Positions 34,195-42,983 of a stretch of DNA of 64,000 bases are shown one piece after another. The stretch is from Verrucomicrobiia bacterium (GTDB taxonomy: Bacteria > Verrucomicrobiota > Verrucomicrobiia > Opitutales > Opitutaceae). Position 1 is the first letter of the stretch; every line of letters begins with the position of its first letter. The position numbers and the translations under genes are program-made. A model generated the notes under the pieces. It saw nothing but the letters and a program-made list of their open reading frames with translations. It ran no database searches and was not told the origin of the DNA. The stretch is taken from the NCBI GenBank assembly GCA_011525695.1, contig WYBX01000084.1, positions 34,266 through 98,265 on the forward strand, written 5' to 3'.

Positions 34195-36028
34195 GGCTGG
34201 GCTCGGATTGCGGATCAAGCAACTGACGTTGGATCAATTCGAACGTTAGAAGTTTGTGTATCGCTAGGGTGTGGTTCGCCGTGCCTTTTGTATGGCTCTC
34301 TACAATTCTCTCTATCTCCCGTCGGTTGAGTAGCGCACGGCTTAAAGTGCGGGGGTCGAGCAGAACGTCCTTGACCTGTGAGGCAAGCTCATGCCGGTAC
34401 CACGTGCGAAAATGGTAATACTTCTGATGCCCCAGGAAGAGTCGATCGAGACCGGTAGCCGTGCGGGTCAATTTTGCCAGCCAGTTTGGCATTCCGTAGT
34501 CGAATCGATACTCGACGTGAGGCAGAAGCTCCAAAGCAGTCTCAAACAGGCGACGAGGAACGAAACGGGGGCAGGAGAGTGCACCTCGATCGGTCGGGAG
34601 GTGAGCTAGCGCTGGCCTCATGTCCGTGGTGTACCGATAGGCCAGTTCCTTGTTGGTCAGCGACTCGGCGGGTGCGCGGTAGGCAAGTGGGACCAATTCA
34701 TTGTCCAAGTATGGCGCTCGGATGGTCAATTGGCTCTGTTCCTCCGCCAGCCGGGCGTAGTGATGCCAAGGGACCTGCTTGCCAAGGATGAATGACAGGC
34801 GCGATTGGTTCGCGCGTTCGCTCGCAAAGGTCTCCTGCGCGCGTTTGAGGTAAGGCGCCAGCTCAGGAGCGAACCCCGTCACTGGCGCAACGCCCGCCTT
34901 GAAGGCTATATTGGCGCGGAGAATCTCACTGCCATAGTTTCCGGTCATCCGCACCGGCGCAATCTGGCGGGCCCAGCGATTGGCATATAGCCCCACCGAT
35001 CCGGTTACATCCATGTTTCCGTCGGTAATGTAAACGCACCGCTCCGCCAGAGCGATGAATCTGGGGAAGAAATGCGAGTCGACTGGAATTACGGAATGCG
35101 GCTGATGATTGAGCGCGGCGATTCTCCGCGCGAGTTTCACGTCAGCACACTCGCGATATGTGCCGCCAAACGTGTAGCACGGGAGATCGCCAGCCGGACG
35201 GCCAATGCCGGCAATGATCATGCGGCTATCGAGTCCGCCGGTCAGGGACAAAGCTACCGCCTGCGGTCCTCGAAAATATCTCGGGAGAATTCGGGTGAAA
35301 ACCTCCTTGAGCGAGAGGTAGTACTCCTCAACTCCCAACCGAGTCTGGTTCTCCCAGGCATCCAGCGTAAAATAGTGGCGCCTTTCGATCCGTTTCGGGG
35401 TTGAGAAAGTCCAGCATGAGGCTGGCGGCAGGAGAACAACACCGGAAAATAGGCTCCGGTGTTGGAGAGTGCAGCCACAAACCAACAGTTCACCGAATCC
35501 CTGCCAGTCTAGCCGGCGCGCGGTTGGCACCGCCCGAAAGATAGCCTTGGCCTCGGAGGAAAAGTAATACGTCCCACCACCGTCGTATAGGTACAGCCGA
35601 CCGAGGCCGTACCGGTCGTTGAAGACAACGACTTGGCGGATCCTGAGATCGATGACTATCCCGCAGAATGCACCATTGAGTCCGCGGACAAAGTCGGCTC
35701 CGCTGGTCTCATACAAATGGACAAGCGCGGTGGCGTCGTCGGTTTCGCACCGATGGCCGGCAGCCCTCATGCCCGCGGCCTCGGAGGACGCTGGGAAATG
35801 CTCTCCCGAGAAGACGAGACAGATATCCCGCGCCTCGTTCCAAACCGGAAGGCAATCATCATAGCCTCCGGGGTGGCAAATCCATCCAATCCCGACGCCA
35901 ACGGTCGAATCCATGTAGGATCCAGAGCGATAGAACGGCTCGTGCTCCATGCTTTGCAGCATGCCTGCCAGCATCGAGGCGTGGTGATCGAGTAGACGCG
36001 GAGTGATGAAGCCGACGAGTCCTGGCAT
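34142..36028 (-). CDS. Asparagine-synthase-like amide ligase lacking the glutaminase cysteine
   Basis: 628 residues. An N-terminal class-II amidotransferase fold (1-200) is followed by an ATP-pyrophosphatase synthetase domain with SLTGGLDSR at 261-269. The protein begins Met-Pro-Gly-Leu-Val-Gly-Phe, where active members have Cys at position 2, so glutaminase activity should be absent. EPS/LPS loci often contain such proteins, some of which amidate uronic acids (WbpS type); this locus makes a diacetamido-uronic acid. Without glutaminase the nitrogen donor would be free ammonia or another amine, as in beta-lactam synthetase relatives. The tRNA-like gene lies 40 bases upstream in the same orientation. 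Confidence 0.85.
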   Translation of the reverse strand: MPGLVGFITPRLLDHHASMLAGMLQSMEHEPFYRSGSYMDSTVGVGIGWICHPGGYDDCLPVWNEARDICLVFSGEHFPASSEAAGMRAAGHRCETDDATALVHLYETSGADFVRGLNGAFCGIVIDLRIRQVVVFNDRYGLGRLYLYDGGGTYYFSSEAKAIFRAVPTARRLDWQGFGELLVCGCTLQHRSLFSGVVLLPPASCWTFSTPKRIERRHYFTLDAWENQTRLGVEEYYLSLKEVFTRILPRYFRGPQAVALSLTGGLDSRMIIAGIGRPAGDLPCYTFGGTYRECADVKLARRIAALNHQPHSVIPVDSHFFPRFIALAERCVYITDGNMDVTGSVGLYANRWARQIAPVRMTGNYGSEILRANIAFKAGVAPVTGFAPELAPYLKRAQETFASERANQSRLSFILGKQVPWHHYARLAEEQSQLTIRAPYLDNELVPLAYRAPAESLTNKELAYRYTTDMRPALAHLPTDRGALSCPRFVPRRLFETALELLPHVEYRFDYGMPNWLAKLTRTATGLDRLFLGHQKYYHFRTWYRHELASQVKDVLLDPRTLSRALLNRREIERIVESHTKGTANHTLAIHKLLTFELIQRQLLDPQSEPSHATHLSLRQHISASRPA

Positions 36029-36068
36029 GAGGCAACGTGAATACTGGCCGGGTGCGCCGAAAATGACT

Positions 36069-36140
36069 TGGAGCCGGAAAGACTTGAACTTCCATCTGCA
36101 TCCCCGAAGGAATGCCGCTCTACCATTGAGCTACGGCCCC
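36069..36140 (-). tRNA. Aberrant tRNA-like gene, anticodon not assignable
   Basis: 72 bases fold as a tRNA. Acceptor stem 7 bp with one G-T; U8; D-stem GCTC/GAGC with loop AATGGTA (A14, G18, G19, A21); T-stem GGAAG/CTTTC with loop TTCAAGT; R15-Y48 pair possible. The D-arm resembles tRNA-Gly. The anticodon arm is abnormal: GCATT pairs with GATGC around an 8-base loop CCTTCGGG, and the pairing can extend to 7 bp capped by a TTCG tetraloop, so no normal U33-plus-anticodon exists. CCA is not encoded. It begins 5 bases after the stop of the FemAB-like gene on the same strand. It may be a frameshift-type tRNA, a non-decoding tRNA or a pseudogene. Confidence 0.68.
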
Positions 36141-36145
36141 GAAAA

Positions 36146-37066
36146 TCAGTTGCCCCTTGCCGGCAGCCTCCGGGAATACCATTGACTGCGAAGGTTTGCC
36201 CCCCAGTCGAGCCAGCGCTCCGGGACCATGGCAAGAATATTTCGATGCAGGCCAAGCTTCAGCGCGATTGCACCACGCCTGTTCAGCGGCACGTAGAATC
36301 TCGGGACCCTGACTTTCTCGAAGCGATGGTGCCGCTTGAAGTCACCCATGCTTCGACGGCTCCACGAGCCATATAGGATATAGTGGATGTTTCTTTCGGC
36401 GCATATCTCGACCGCCTTTGCGAGCAGGGCGTTGGTGGGGGCCCGATCGCGATGCGCAATCATCGAAACAATCTGCATGATGGTGGCAGCGCCGCCGTTG
36501 TATATCATCTTGATGAAACCAATGAGTCTTTCATCGTGATAAGCTCCGATGAATTCACTCCGATCGGCAAAGGTTAGATGTGACTCGCGAAGAGCTGACA
36601 GGCTCTTATTATAGTGCTTGAAGGGTTTCCCTTGGCGCACCGGACTCTCGTCGTAAATCTCCTTCACCCCGGCAATGAAGTCATCGTTACAAGCACAGGT
36701 TCGAATGGCGACCCCTTTCTTTGCGGCTTTCCTCACCATGTTCCGCGTTTTGTCGTTCAACTGGTTTTTCCACCAGGAATCATAGGACTCAAAATGCAGA
36801 ACGGCCAGTTCATCCCAAGCCAAGTGATACTTGTGCCGGGGGACGGGATCAGTTACCGGCTGTACGAAGGTGAATATATCGGCGTCCGTTGTCTCATTGA
36901 GCGTGGCAACGAAGGCTGCTGGGTCTTCCAATATGTTATGATGTTCGCCTGGGATGCGTGCGATCCGGGGAAAGAGGCCGGATGCGATGAGTGAGCGGCC
37001 CTGCGCTACCTGGAGCGGATCCGGTGCTGGAATCGGCGGGCGTTGTTCGGTGGGGACTAATTGCAT
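36146..37066 (-). CDS. FemAB/GNAT-fold transferase
   Basis: 306 residues. The segment WWKNQLNDKTRNMVRKAAKKGV is the FemAB-type signature (N.R..IRKA.K.GV). FIGAYHDERLIGFIKMIYNGGAATIMQIVSM and PTNALLAKAVEICAERNIHYILYGSW are the core GNAT strands and the second half of the fold. Classical FemAB proteins transfer amino acids from aminoacyl-tRNA to peptidoglycan. EPS-locus members may instead acylate or aminoacylate a sugar amine. A tRNA-like gene follows its stop by 5 bases. Cytoplasmic (no signal peptide). The donor cannot be read from sequence. Confidence 0.78.
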   Translation of the reverse strand: MQLVPTEQRPPIPAPDPLQVAQGRSLIASGLFPRIARIPGEHHNILEDPAAFVATLNETTDADIFTFVQPVTDPVPRHKYHLAWDELAVLHFESYDSWWKNQLNDKTRNMVRKAAKKGVAIRTCACNDDFIAGVKEIYDESPVRQGKPFKHYNKSLSALRESHLTFADRSEFIGAYHDERLIGFIKMIYNGGAATIMQIVSMIAHRDRAPTNALLAKAVEICAERNIHYILYGSWSRRSMGDFKRHHRFEKVRVPRFYVPLNRRGAIALKLGLHRNILAMVPERWLDWGANLRSQWYSRRLPARGN

Positions 37067-37093
37067 GTTTAGGGCCGTCGGATCTGGAATGAT

Positions 37094-38053
37094 TCAAGAA
37101 ATTGGTTGCGCTGGTTTCCGTCGCCAAAGTGCGCGCAGACGACTCATCTGTTCCTGACGATGGAAGGTCATCAGTTCGGGGGACACTGGCCGCGGCATGC
37201 GGGTCAGCAACCCCCACAAGTAGCCGGCCTGGAACATCAGCCCTCCAACAATTCGTGGCTCTTGGCGCATCTGAAAGCAACCGCGGAGCAATTCCCATAC
37301 GGGGTGGCCTCCGACATAGTAGGCCTTCTGGCCATACCGAAAGCGAACCATAAGGGTCCGGTCCGTTCCCGTGCCAATTTGTCGGTGGTGGAGGCAAGTT
37401 CTTTCGGGAAAGGTTCGGGTTTGCCACCCATTCATCCGTGCCGTTGTCACTGCGATCCAATCGATTGCCCCCCCCCTGACCGGAACATAGCCACCGACCT
37501 CAGCGAAACATTCGCGGCGAAAGAGCTGACAGGCGCCGGAGACATGTTGCAGGCTCGCGAAAGCGTGGGCATACGTGTGGCTGCCCGGCTCTTCGGCATT
37601 CTCAATGAACGGAGTTCCGGCAACACCGAGACGGCGGTTCTTCGAAAATTTGCGAAGCAGGAACTCGAAATAGCCTGCGTCCATCGTGATGTCGGCGTCG
37701 AGGTTGCCCACAATTTCGTATGCAACGTCTTTCAACAGGGAATACCCAGAGTTGAAGCAGTGGGCCTTGGCGGCAAACTGGCGGTCGCGCCGTTCGGGCA
37801 TGCGGTGATAACGAATCCAGGAGTATTGAGCGGCGTATCGCTGGATGATTTCGTCGGTACCGTCGGTGGAACCATCACTCACCACTATCCATCGGAGCGG
37901 CAAAACGGTCTGAGTCACCACTGACTGGATGGTTGCCTCAATATACGCCGATTCGTTGCGTGCTGGCGTAACCAGAACATACGTGGGCAGGGACGCTGTC
38001 TCAGCAACTCCGGGTTGTTCCATGTGGAGTGTAACGTCAGGTTTTGCAGTCAT
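37094..38053 (-). CDS. Family 2 glycosyltransferase
   Basis: 319 residues from the ATG at 38053, which overlaps the stop of the upstream VpsJ-like gene (ATGA); a start at 38062 is also open. GT-A motifs: YVLVTPARNESAYIEATIQSV, VVSDGSTDGTDEI, GNLDADI (DxD) and a later ED-containing region. It resembles the soluble domain of processive beta-glycosyltransferases but lacks their multiple membrane helices. A role in repeat-unit assembly is inferred from the locus. Confidence 0.88.
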   Translation of the reverse strand: MTAKPDVTLHMEQPGVAETASLPTYVLVTPARNESAYIEATIQSVVTQTVLPLRWIVVSDGSTDGTDEIIQRYAAQYSWIRYHRMPERRDRQFAAKAHCFNSGYSLLKDVAYEIVGNLDADITMDAGYFEFLLRKFSKNRRLGVAGTPFIENAEEPGSHTYAHAFASLQHVSGACQLFRRECFAEVGGYVPVRGGAIDWIAVTTARMNGWQTRTFPERTCLHHRQIGTGTDRTLMVRFRYGQKAYYVGGHPVWELLRGCFQMRQEPRIVGGLMFQAGYLWGLLTRMPRPVSPELMTFHRQEQMSRLRALWRRKPAQPIS

Positions 38054-39261
38054 GAGCGGCATGTCCCGAGCGCTGGGACGCTGAGGTTACTAATGGCGTG
38101 GCTGGGCGGTAAGGCCAATCGCAGGTTCAGGTGCGCCAGTGCCTTGAACATCGTTCCCTGGCCCCAGTGGAAATAGGGCGTCCGCGCCTTCAGCAGCGGA
38201 TATTCCCGGTAATAGAAATAGCCGGTGCGGTCCTGCAGGTTCGAGATCGTCCATTCCGCCACCTTCCGCGCGAGCTCCAGGGCGTCCGGGTCCTCGTCGG
38301 AGAAGAAGGCAAACGTGTCGATCGCCTGCGCGGCGCACTGGATGTCGATCGGATACGTGCGATCGTGGTAGTAACGGGGCCGGCCGGTGTCCTCGAAGAA
38401 CACGTCCTTGAAGTAGCGATAGCCCTTCGTGACGTGCTCCTGGAACTCGGTTTCGCCCGTGGCCGCCACGTAGCGCTTCAGGCTGTCGAGGTTGTAGCCG
38501 GTGTGAAAGTTGTCGATCCAGTGATATTTCGGATCCTCGCCGTACCACCAGGAACCGTCCGGCCGCTGCCGCAGGCAGCTGTACTCCACCGCGGCCCGCG
38601 CCGCGGCGCGGAAGGCCACGTTGGGCCGGTGCCGCGCGGTCCGCGCCAGCATGGCGGCGCCGAGCAGGTTTGAATTGTGGACCGACAGCTGCGATTCGCC
38701 CGTGTAGCTCAGGCAGCTGCCGGTGGTCGTCTGCTCGCGCGGAAGCGACAGGATCCAGCGGCAGATGCTCTCCGCGATGTCCAGGAACCGGGACTCGCCC
38801 CACTGCTCATAGGCCTCGAGGAACGCCTGGCCAATCAGTCCCGACCACACAATCGTGGGGGTGTGGGCCTTCATCCGGCCGCCCCGGGTGGTGAAGTCGA
38901 AATGATTGCCCCAGCAGTGGCCCGGATAGCCCGGCTCCCGCGCGCGGTCCAGCCACTCGAGGCAGGCGACGGCCTTCTCGCGATGCGAGCGATCGCCACC
39001 GGCCGCATGCAGCAGCGCGTGACCCCAGGCCATGAAGCCCCGGCCTTTGGTCGAGTCCAGCGGCACCACGCCCACCAGCGGGCGGACGTTGACCGGCGAC
39101 TTCCAGATCGCCTGCTGGAGCAGCCGCTCGGCAAAGAGATTGCCGAAAGTGAGCGGCCGCAGGAACGAGGTCAGCCCGTCGCCGGGATCATAACCCTTGT
39201 AATTGTGGCGCTCGACCCACGCCTGGACGGCTTCGAGACTGGATTTAATCGAAACGGGCAT
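38050..39261 (-). CDS. VpsJ-like EPS-associated protein, predicted alpha-barrel
   Basis: 403 residues and no signal peptide. HNYKGYDPGDGLTSFLRPL at the N terminus and repeated helical pairs with aromatic and His/Asp-rich motifs (HCWGNHFDF, SVHNSNLLGAAML, WWYGEDPKYHWIDNFHTGYNLDSL, YFHWGQGTMFKALAHL) resemble the alpha/alpha-barrel proteins annotated as VpsJ-like in EPS loci. The barrel resembles glycoside-processing enzymes such as unsaturated-uronyl hydrolases, but no catalytic assignment is secure. Its role in the locus is unknown. Confidence 0.7.
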   Translation of the reverse strand: MPVSIKSSLEAVQAWVERHNYKGYDPGDGLTSFLRPLTFGNLFAERLLQQAIWKSPVNVRPLVGVVPLDSTKGRGFMAWGHALLHAAGGDRSHREKAVACLEWLDRAREPGYPGHCWGNHFDFTTRGGRMKAHTPTIVWSGLIGQAFLEAYEQWGESRFLDIAESICRWILSLPREQTTTGSCLSYTGESQLSVHNSNLLGAAMLARTARHRPNVAFRAAARAAVEYSCLRQRPDGSWWYGEDPKYHWIDNFHTGYNLDSLKRYVAATGETEFQEHVTKGYRYFKDVFFEDTGRPRYYHDRTYPIDIQCAAQAIDTFAFFSDEDPDALELARKVAEWTISNLQDRTGYFYYREYPLLKARTPYFHWGQGTMFKALAHLNLRLALPPSHAISNLSVPALGTCRS

Positions 39262-39324
39262 ACTGCAAAGAAGAGGAGGGTGGCTACTGTGATCGCACGC
39301 TTGGCTCGCGAATCGAGCTGGTAG

Positions 39325-39343
39325 CGCCGGTTTTCAACCGGCG
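39325..39343. repeat. Hairpin shared with 19938-19958
   Basis: CGCCGGTT-TTC-AACCGGCG, a perfect 8-bp stem in the 131-base gap between the Wzc-like and VpsJ-like genes. It is preceded by GGTAG, as is the copy at 19938. Confidence 0.7.
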
Positions 39344-39392
39344 AACGACGGTCAGTGCACCTTGAACGAGAACGATGAAATCGTCTTCCGGT

Positions 39393-41639
39393 TCAGAACT
39401 CCGGGTGCAGTCGGGCCGGCACATAGGTCCGCATCTTGTTCAGGACCACGCCGACATGGGCCTTTGAATCCGCCAGCAGCCCGGCGGCCTTCTGGACCAG
39501 ATCGCGGTCGGTCTTTTCGGACTCAACGACCAGCAGCACCATGTCCATGAACGCGGCGAGCCGCGGGGTGATGCTGATCTGGCTGACCACGGGCATGTCG
39601 AAGATGATATAGTCGAAGTCGCTGGCCTTCAGCTTCGGCACGAGCTTCGTGAACCGCTGCGGGAGGTTCCGGGAAAGCTGGTTGCTGCGATCGCTGCCGG
39701 TGACGACATAGAGGTTTTCCTGGACGTGGGCGCTGTCGCGGGCGGTTAGGAGTTCGTCGAGATCGCAGACTTCACGGCCCTTGATGAACTGCTGGGCGGA
39801 GCCCTGTCCCGCCGTCATGTCGACCAGCAGCACATTGCCCTCGCCGGTTTCGGAAAGGCTGCGGGAAAGGCCGGCGGCGATGCTGGTGACGCCGGCGTTG
39901 TTCTCCAGCCCGGAAACCGCCACGAGCTTCGGCTTGTGCGTGAGGTTGCGGCTTTCGAAGTAGCCAATCAGCCGGTCGCGCAGCGTTTCATGAAAGGGGG
40001 CCAGCGCGGTGATCACCTCGCGATGGTTCCCGCCCGGCCCATGGGCGAAACCATTGGCCAGAGCGGAGCCATTGGTGCCATTGACGGGAAGCGGGGAGGA
40101 ATCGCGCCGGCGGGACCGGCGGCCGCGCTTCAGCCGCTGGATCGGAATGGCGATGAAGAGCGGCAGGCCCAGCGAGCGTTCGACATCGATCGGCCGCCGG
40201 ATCGAGCGATCAACGAACATTTCGATCAGGAACGCCCAGGCGATGCCCGCGCCAAAGCCGGCGCCGGCGATCATCACCACCATCTTGTAGAGCTTCATCC
40301 AGTCGGCGCTCGGCGGGGAGGGGGTCTGGATCGGGATGATATTGGCGATCCGGCCATTGCCGAGGGTCTCGTTGATCCGCGCCTGTTCCAGGCTGGCTGC
40401 ATAATAACGGTAATTCGCCTCATCCAGTTCCTTCTTCCGTCGCAGTTCCAGGATGGTGCCGGCCAGTTCGTCGATCCGGGCGGCCTCGGTCCGCAACTGG
40501 CCCAGCTGGGAGTTCAGGACATTGATCTTGGCCCGCAGCCCGGTGATTTCGGCCGCGGCGGCACCGAGATCCACGGGATTGCTCGCGGGAGGCGCCATCG
40601 AACCTGCGACGGCGGGCATGGTTGGGACGGGCTGGAATGCTGTCGGGTGTTCCGCCTGCAGTGCGCGGCGCCGCCCCTCTGCCTCGTCCAGCTGCGCTCG
40701 GATCGCCTTCACCCGGGCATTTTCGGCGGTGAACTGGGTGAGGAGTTCCTGCTCGATTCGCTGCAGGTTGGCGATGTGGGTGATGACGTTGCGGTATTCG
40801 TTGACCGCCTCGGCGGAAAGCGGGGGCTCCGCGGGGGCTGCCGGGGAATCCTCCGAGGCGGGCGCCGCCGGAGCGCGCTTCGTGAGTTCCTGAAAGAGCG
40901 AGGTGCGTTCGGCGAGTTCCGCCTCGGCGGCGAAGATCTGCTGCCGGAGCCCGGCGATCTGTTCGCCGTACCGCTCCTGCGCCTCGTCCAGCGAAATGAC
41001 GCCGGCCTTGTTGTTGGCCTTCCGCAATTCGTCCTCGGTTTGCAGCAGCCGTGCCCGCAGCTGATCGGTTTCCTGGAGGAGAAGGTCACCGAGCACGCCG
41101 GTGGTGCGGTGCGCGCTGACGTGCATCGTCAGATACCGATCGATGACCTCGCGCAGGATCGGCTGAATCACCTCGGGATCATGATAACGGAACGACAGCC
41201 GGATGACACTGGTGCGGGGAGGAATCGAGATCGTGAGGTTCTTCTTCACCTCCGTGGTCGCCCGGTTGAGCGTCTTTTCGCCGTCCATCTTGGCCAGGAT
41301 CCGCTCCGGGCCGATTGCCTCGGCCACCGCGCGGGCCAGGTCGGTGCTGCCGAGGATCTCCGCCTCGGAGTTCATGATGGTTTCCCCGCGCTGATCGGGC
41401 GATTTCGCCACGGTTTCGCCGGCCGTGGGTCCGATGGCCCGCCCGTCGGACACGACGTACCTCACGAACAGCTTGGCGTCCGACTGGAATGCCGGCGGCC
41501 GCAGCTTGAAATAGGCGAGCCCTGCCGCGATGCCCGCGATCGAGCAGAGGACGATCTTCCACTTATGCCGGAAAAGGACATAGTAGATATCGCCCAGGTT
41601 GATCCCCGTGGTGGGCGGCGGTTGGAGCGGAGGTTGCAT
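39393..41639 (-). CDS. Wzc-like polysaccharide co-polymerase with degenerate kinase domain
   Basis: 748 residues. A Wzz domain with a first membrane helix near residue 35 and a second near 460 brackets a long periplasmic coiled-coil region (Gln/Glu/Arg-rich). A BY-kinase-like cytoplasmic domain follows. The position of Walker A reads SGLENNAGVTS (586-596) and lacks the P-loop lysine; the Walker A'-like VDMTAG and Walker B-like IIFDMP remain. No C-terminal tyrosine cluster exists. It therefore probably sets chain length without tyrosine-kinase activity. A second, intact Wzc is encoded at 58035-60281. Confidence 0.88.
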   Translation of the reverse strand: MQPPLQPPPTTGINLGDIYYVLFRHKWKIVLCSIAGIAAGLAYFKLRPPAFQSDAKLFVRYVVSDGRAIGPTAGETVAKSPDQRGETIMNSEAEILGSTDLARAVAEAIGPERILAKMDGEKTLNRATTEVKKNLTISIPPRTSVIRLSFRYHDPEVIQPILREVIDRYLTMHVSAHRTTGVLGDLLLQETDQLRARLLQTEDELRKANNKAGVISLDEAQERYGEQIAGLRQQIFAAEAELAERTSLFQELTKRAPAAPASEDSPAAPAEPPLSAEAVNEYRNVITHIANLQRIEQELLTQFTAENARVKAIRAQLDEAEGRRRALQAEHPTAFQPVPTMPAVAGSMAPPASNPVDLGAAAAEITGLRAKINVLNSQLGQLRTEAARIDELAGTILELRRKKELDEANYRYYAASLEQARINETLGNGRIANIIPIQTPSPPSADWMKLYKMVVMIAGAGFGAGIAWAFLIEMFVDRSIRRPIDVERSLGLPLFIAIPIQRLKRGRRSRRRDSSPLPVNGTNGSALANGFAHGPGGNHREVITALAPFHETLRDRLIGYFESRNLTHKPKLVAVSGLENNAGVTSIAAGLSRSLSETGEGNVLLVDMTAGQGSAQQFIKGREVCDLDELLTARDSAHVQENLYVVTGSDRSNQLSRNLPQRFTKLVPKLKASDFDYIIFDMPVVSQISITPRLAAFMDMVLLVVESEKTDRDLVQKAAGLLADSKAHVGVVLNKMRTYVPARLHPEF

Positions 41640-41702
41640 CGATGCTGAACGAATCGCGCGAGGAACGCCGGCGCAGCCGGCGGGCGCGCAATGAGCCGGA
41701 AA

Positions 41703-42842
41703 TCAGCTGGCTCGAGCCAGGGTGGCGGCTGGGGATCCGAGGACTCCCTGCAGTTCCCGCACGACCACTTCAACTTGCCCGGCGGTGAGTTCGGGGAACA
41801 TCGGCAGCGAGAGGATTTCCTGGGCGCAGCGCTCCGTCACCGGCAGCGCGCCCTTGCCGAGTCCGAGGCTTGCGTAGGCTGGCTGGAGGTGCACCGGAAT
41901 TGGGTAATGGATGCCACAGGCGACGCCGCGTTCGCCGAGAGCGGCGAGCACGCGATCGCGATCCTGCAGCCGGATGACGTACAAATGAAACACCGGGATG
42001 CCGTGGGCGGCGACCACCGGCGTCGTGATTCCTTCGATACCGGCAAGCAGTCGCGTGTAGTGTTCCGCGTGCTGGCGGCGGGCCGCATTGCCGGCGGCGA
42101 GGGCCTTCAGCTTGATGCTCAGCGCCGCCCCCTGGATTCCGTCCATCCGGCCATTCCAGCCGATGCTGGCATGGTGATATTTGACCTTCTGGCCGTGATC
42201 GCGGAGAACCTTCATCTTCTCCGCCAGGGCTGCATCGTTGGTCGTGATGGCGCCGGCCTCTCCCAATGCCCCGAGGTTTTTCCCCGGGTACATGCTGAAG
42301 CAACCGGCGTCGCCGATCGCTCCTGCTTTCCGGCCCTTGTACTCGGCTCCGTGCGCCTGGCAGGCGTCCTCAACCACGTAAAGCTTGTGCCGGCGCGCGA
42401 TGTCCATGATCGGGTCCATGTCGGCCATCTGGCCATAGAGATGGACCGGGATGATTGCCTTTGTCCGCGGGGTGATGGCGGCCACGATCAGCCGTGGGTC
42501 CATCGTGTAGGTGGCCTCGTCGATATCGACAAAGACCGGCTTCGCCCCGGTGAAGGAGATGGCTTCGGCCGTGGCCATGAACGTGGCGGAAACGGTGATG
42601 ACCTCATCACCGGGGCCCACGCCAAGTGCGAGGAGCGCAAACCAGAGCGCGTCGGTGCCGTTGCCCACGCCCACGGCATGCCGCGTCTGGCAAAAGGCGG
42701 CGAACTCGGCCTCGAACCGGGCCACGAAGGGACCGCCCGCGAAGGCATTGGCATCGATGACCTGCGCGAAGGCGGCCAGCAGATCGACTTTGATCGGGTC
42801 GTGCTGCGCCCGAAGGTTGAGGAAGGGAACGTTATTGCTCAC
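41703..42842 (-). CDS. DegT/DnrJ/EryC1 aminotransferase (WbpE-like)
   Basis: 379 residues from a GTG at 42842, where homology starts (VPFLNLRAQH); an upstream TTG at 42896 is also in frame. PLP sugar aminotransferase: GNGTDALWFALLALG, FVDIDEATYTMDP, VVEDACQAHGAEY, and the PLP lysine in FSMYPGKNLGALGE. In the WbpB/WbpE pathway the 3-keto-uronic acid nucleotide sugar is aminated at C3. The WbpD- and WbpB-like genes lie immediately upstream, which strongly supports this assignment over other DegT substrates. Confidence 0.9.
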   Translation of the reverse strand: MSNNVPFLNLRAQHDPIKVDLLAAFAQVIDANAFAGGPFVARFEAEFAAFCQTRHAVGVGNGTDALWFALLALGVGPGDEVITVSATFMATAEAISFTGAKPVFVDIDEATYTMDPRLIVAAITPRTKAIIPVHLYGQMADMDPIMDIARRHKLYVVEDACQAHGAEYKGRKAGAIGDAGCFSMYPGKNLGALGEAGAITTNDAALAEKMKVLRDHGQKVKYHHASIGWNGRMDGIQGAALSIKLKALAAGNAARRQHAEHYTRLLAGIEGITTPVVAAHGIPVFHLYVIRLQDRDRVLAALGERGVACGIHYPIPVHLQPAYASLGLGKGALPVTERCAQEILSLPMFPELTAGQVEVVVRELQGVLGSPAATLARAS

Positions 42843-42983
42843 AAGATACAGAGGAGGGATGGATGGCAGGGTTTCGGACGAAACGGGGGAAACCAAATGA
42901 ACGCAGGCCTGGCGTTCGCCCCGGGGCCCTGCGCTTCATTTGGATGACCGCCCGCCGACCGGCGGCGCGGCGATCCGTACGGT

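Noticed and set aside
36069..36140. Standard tRNA-Gly, tRNA-Pro(CGG) or tRNA-Arg(TCG)
   Set aside because: No register gives a paired 5-bp anticodon stem, a 7-base loop and U33 together, so no amino acid is assigned.
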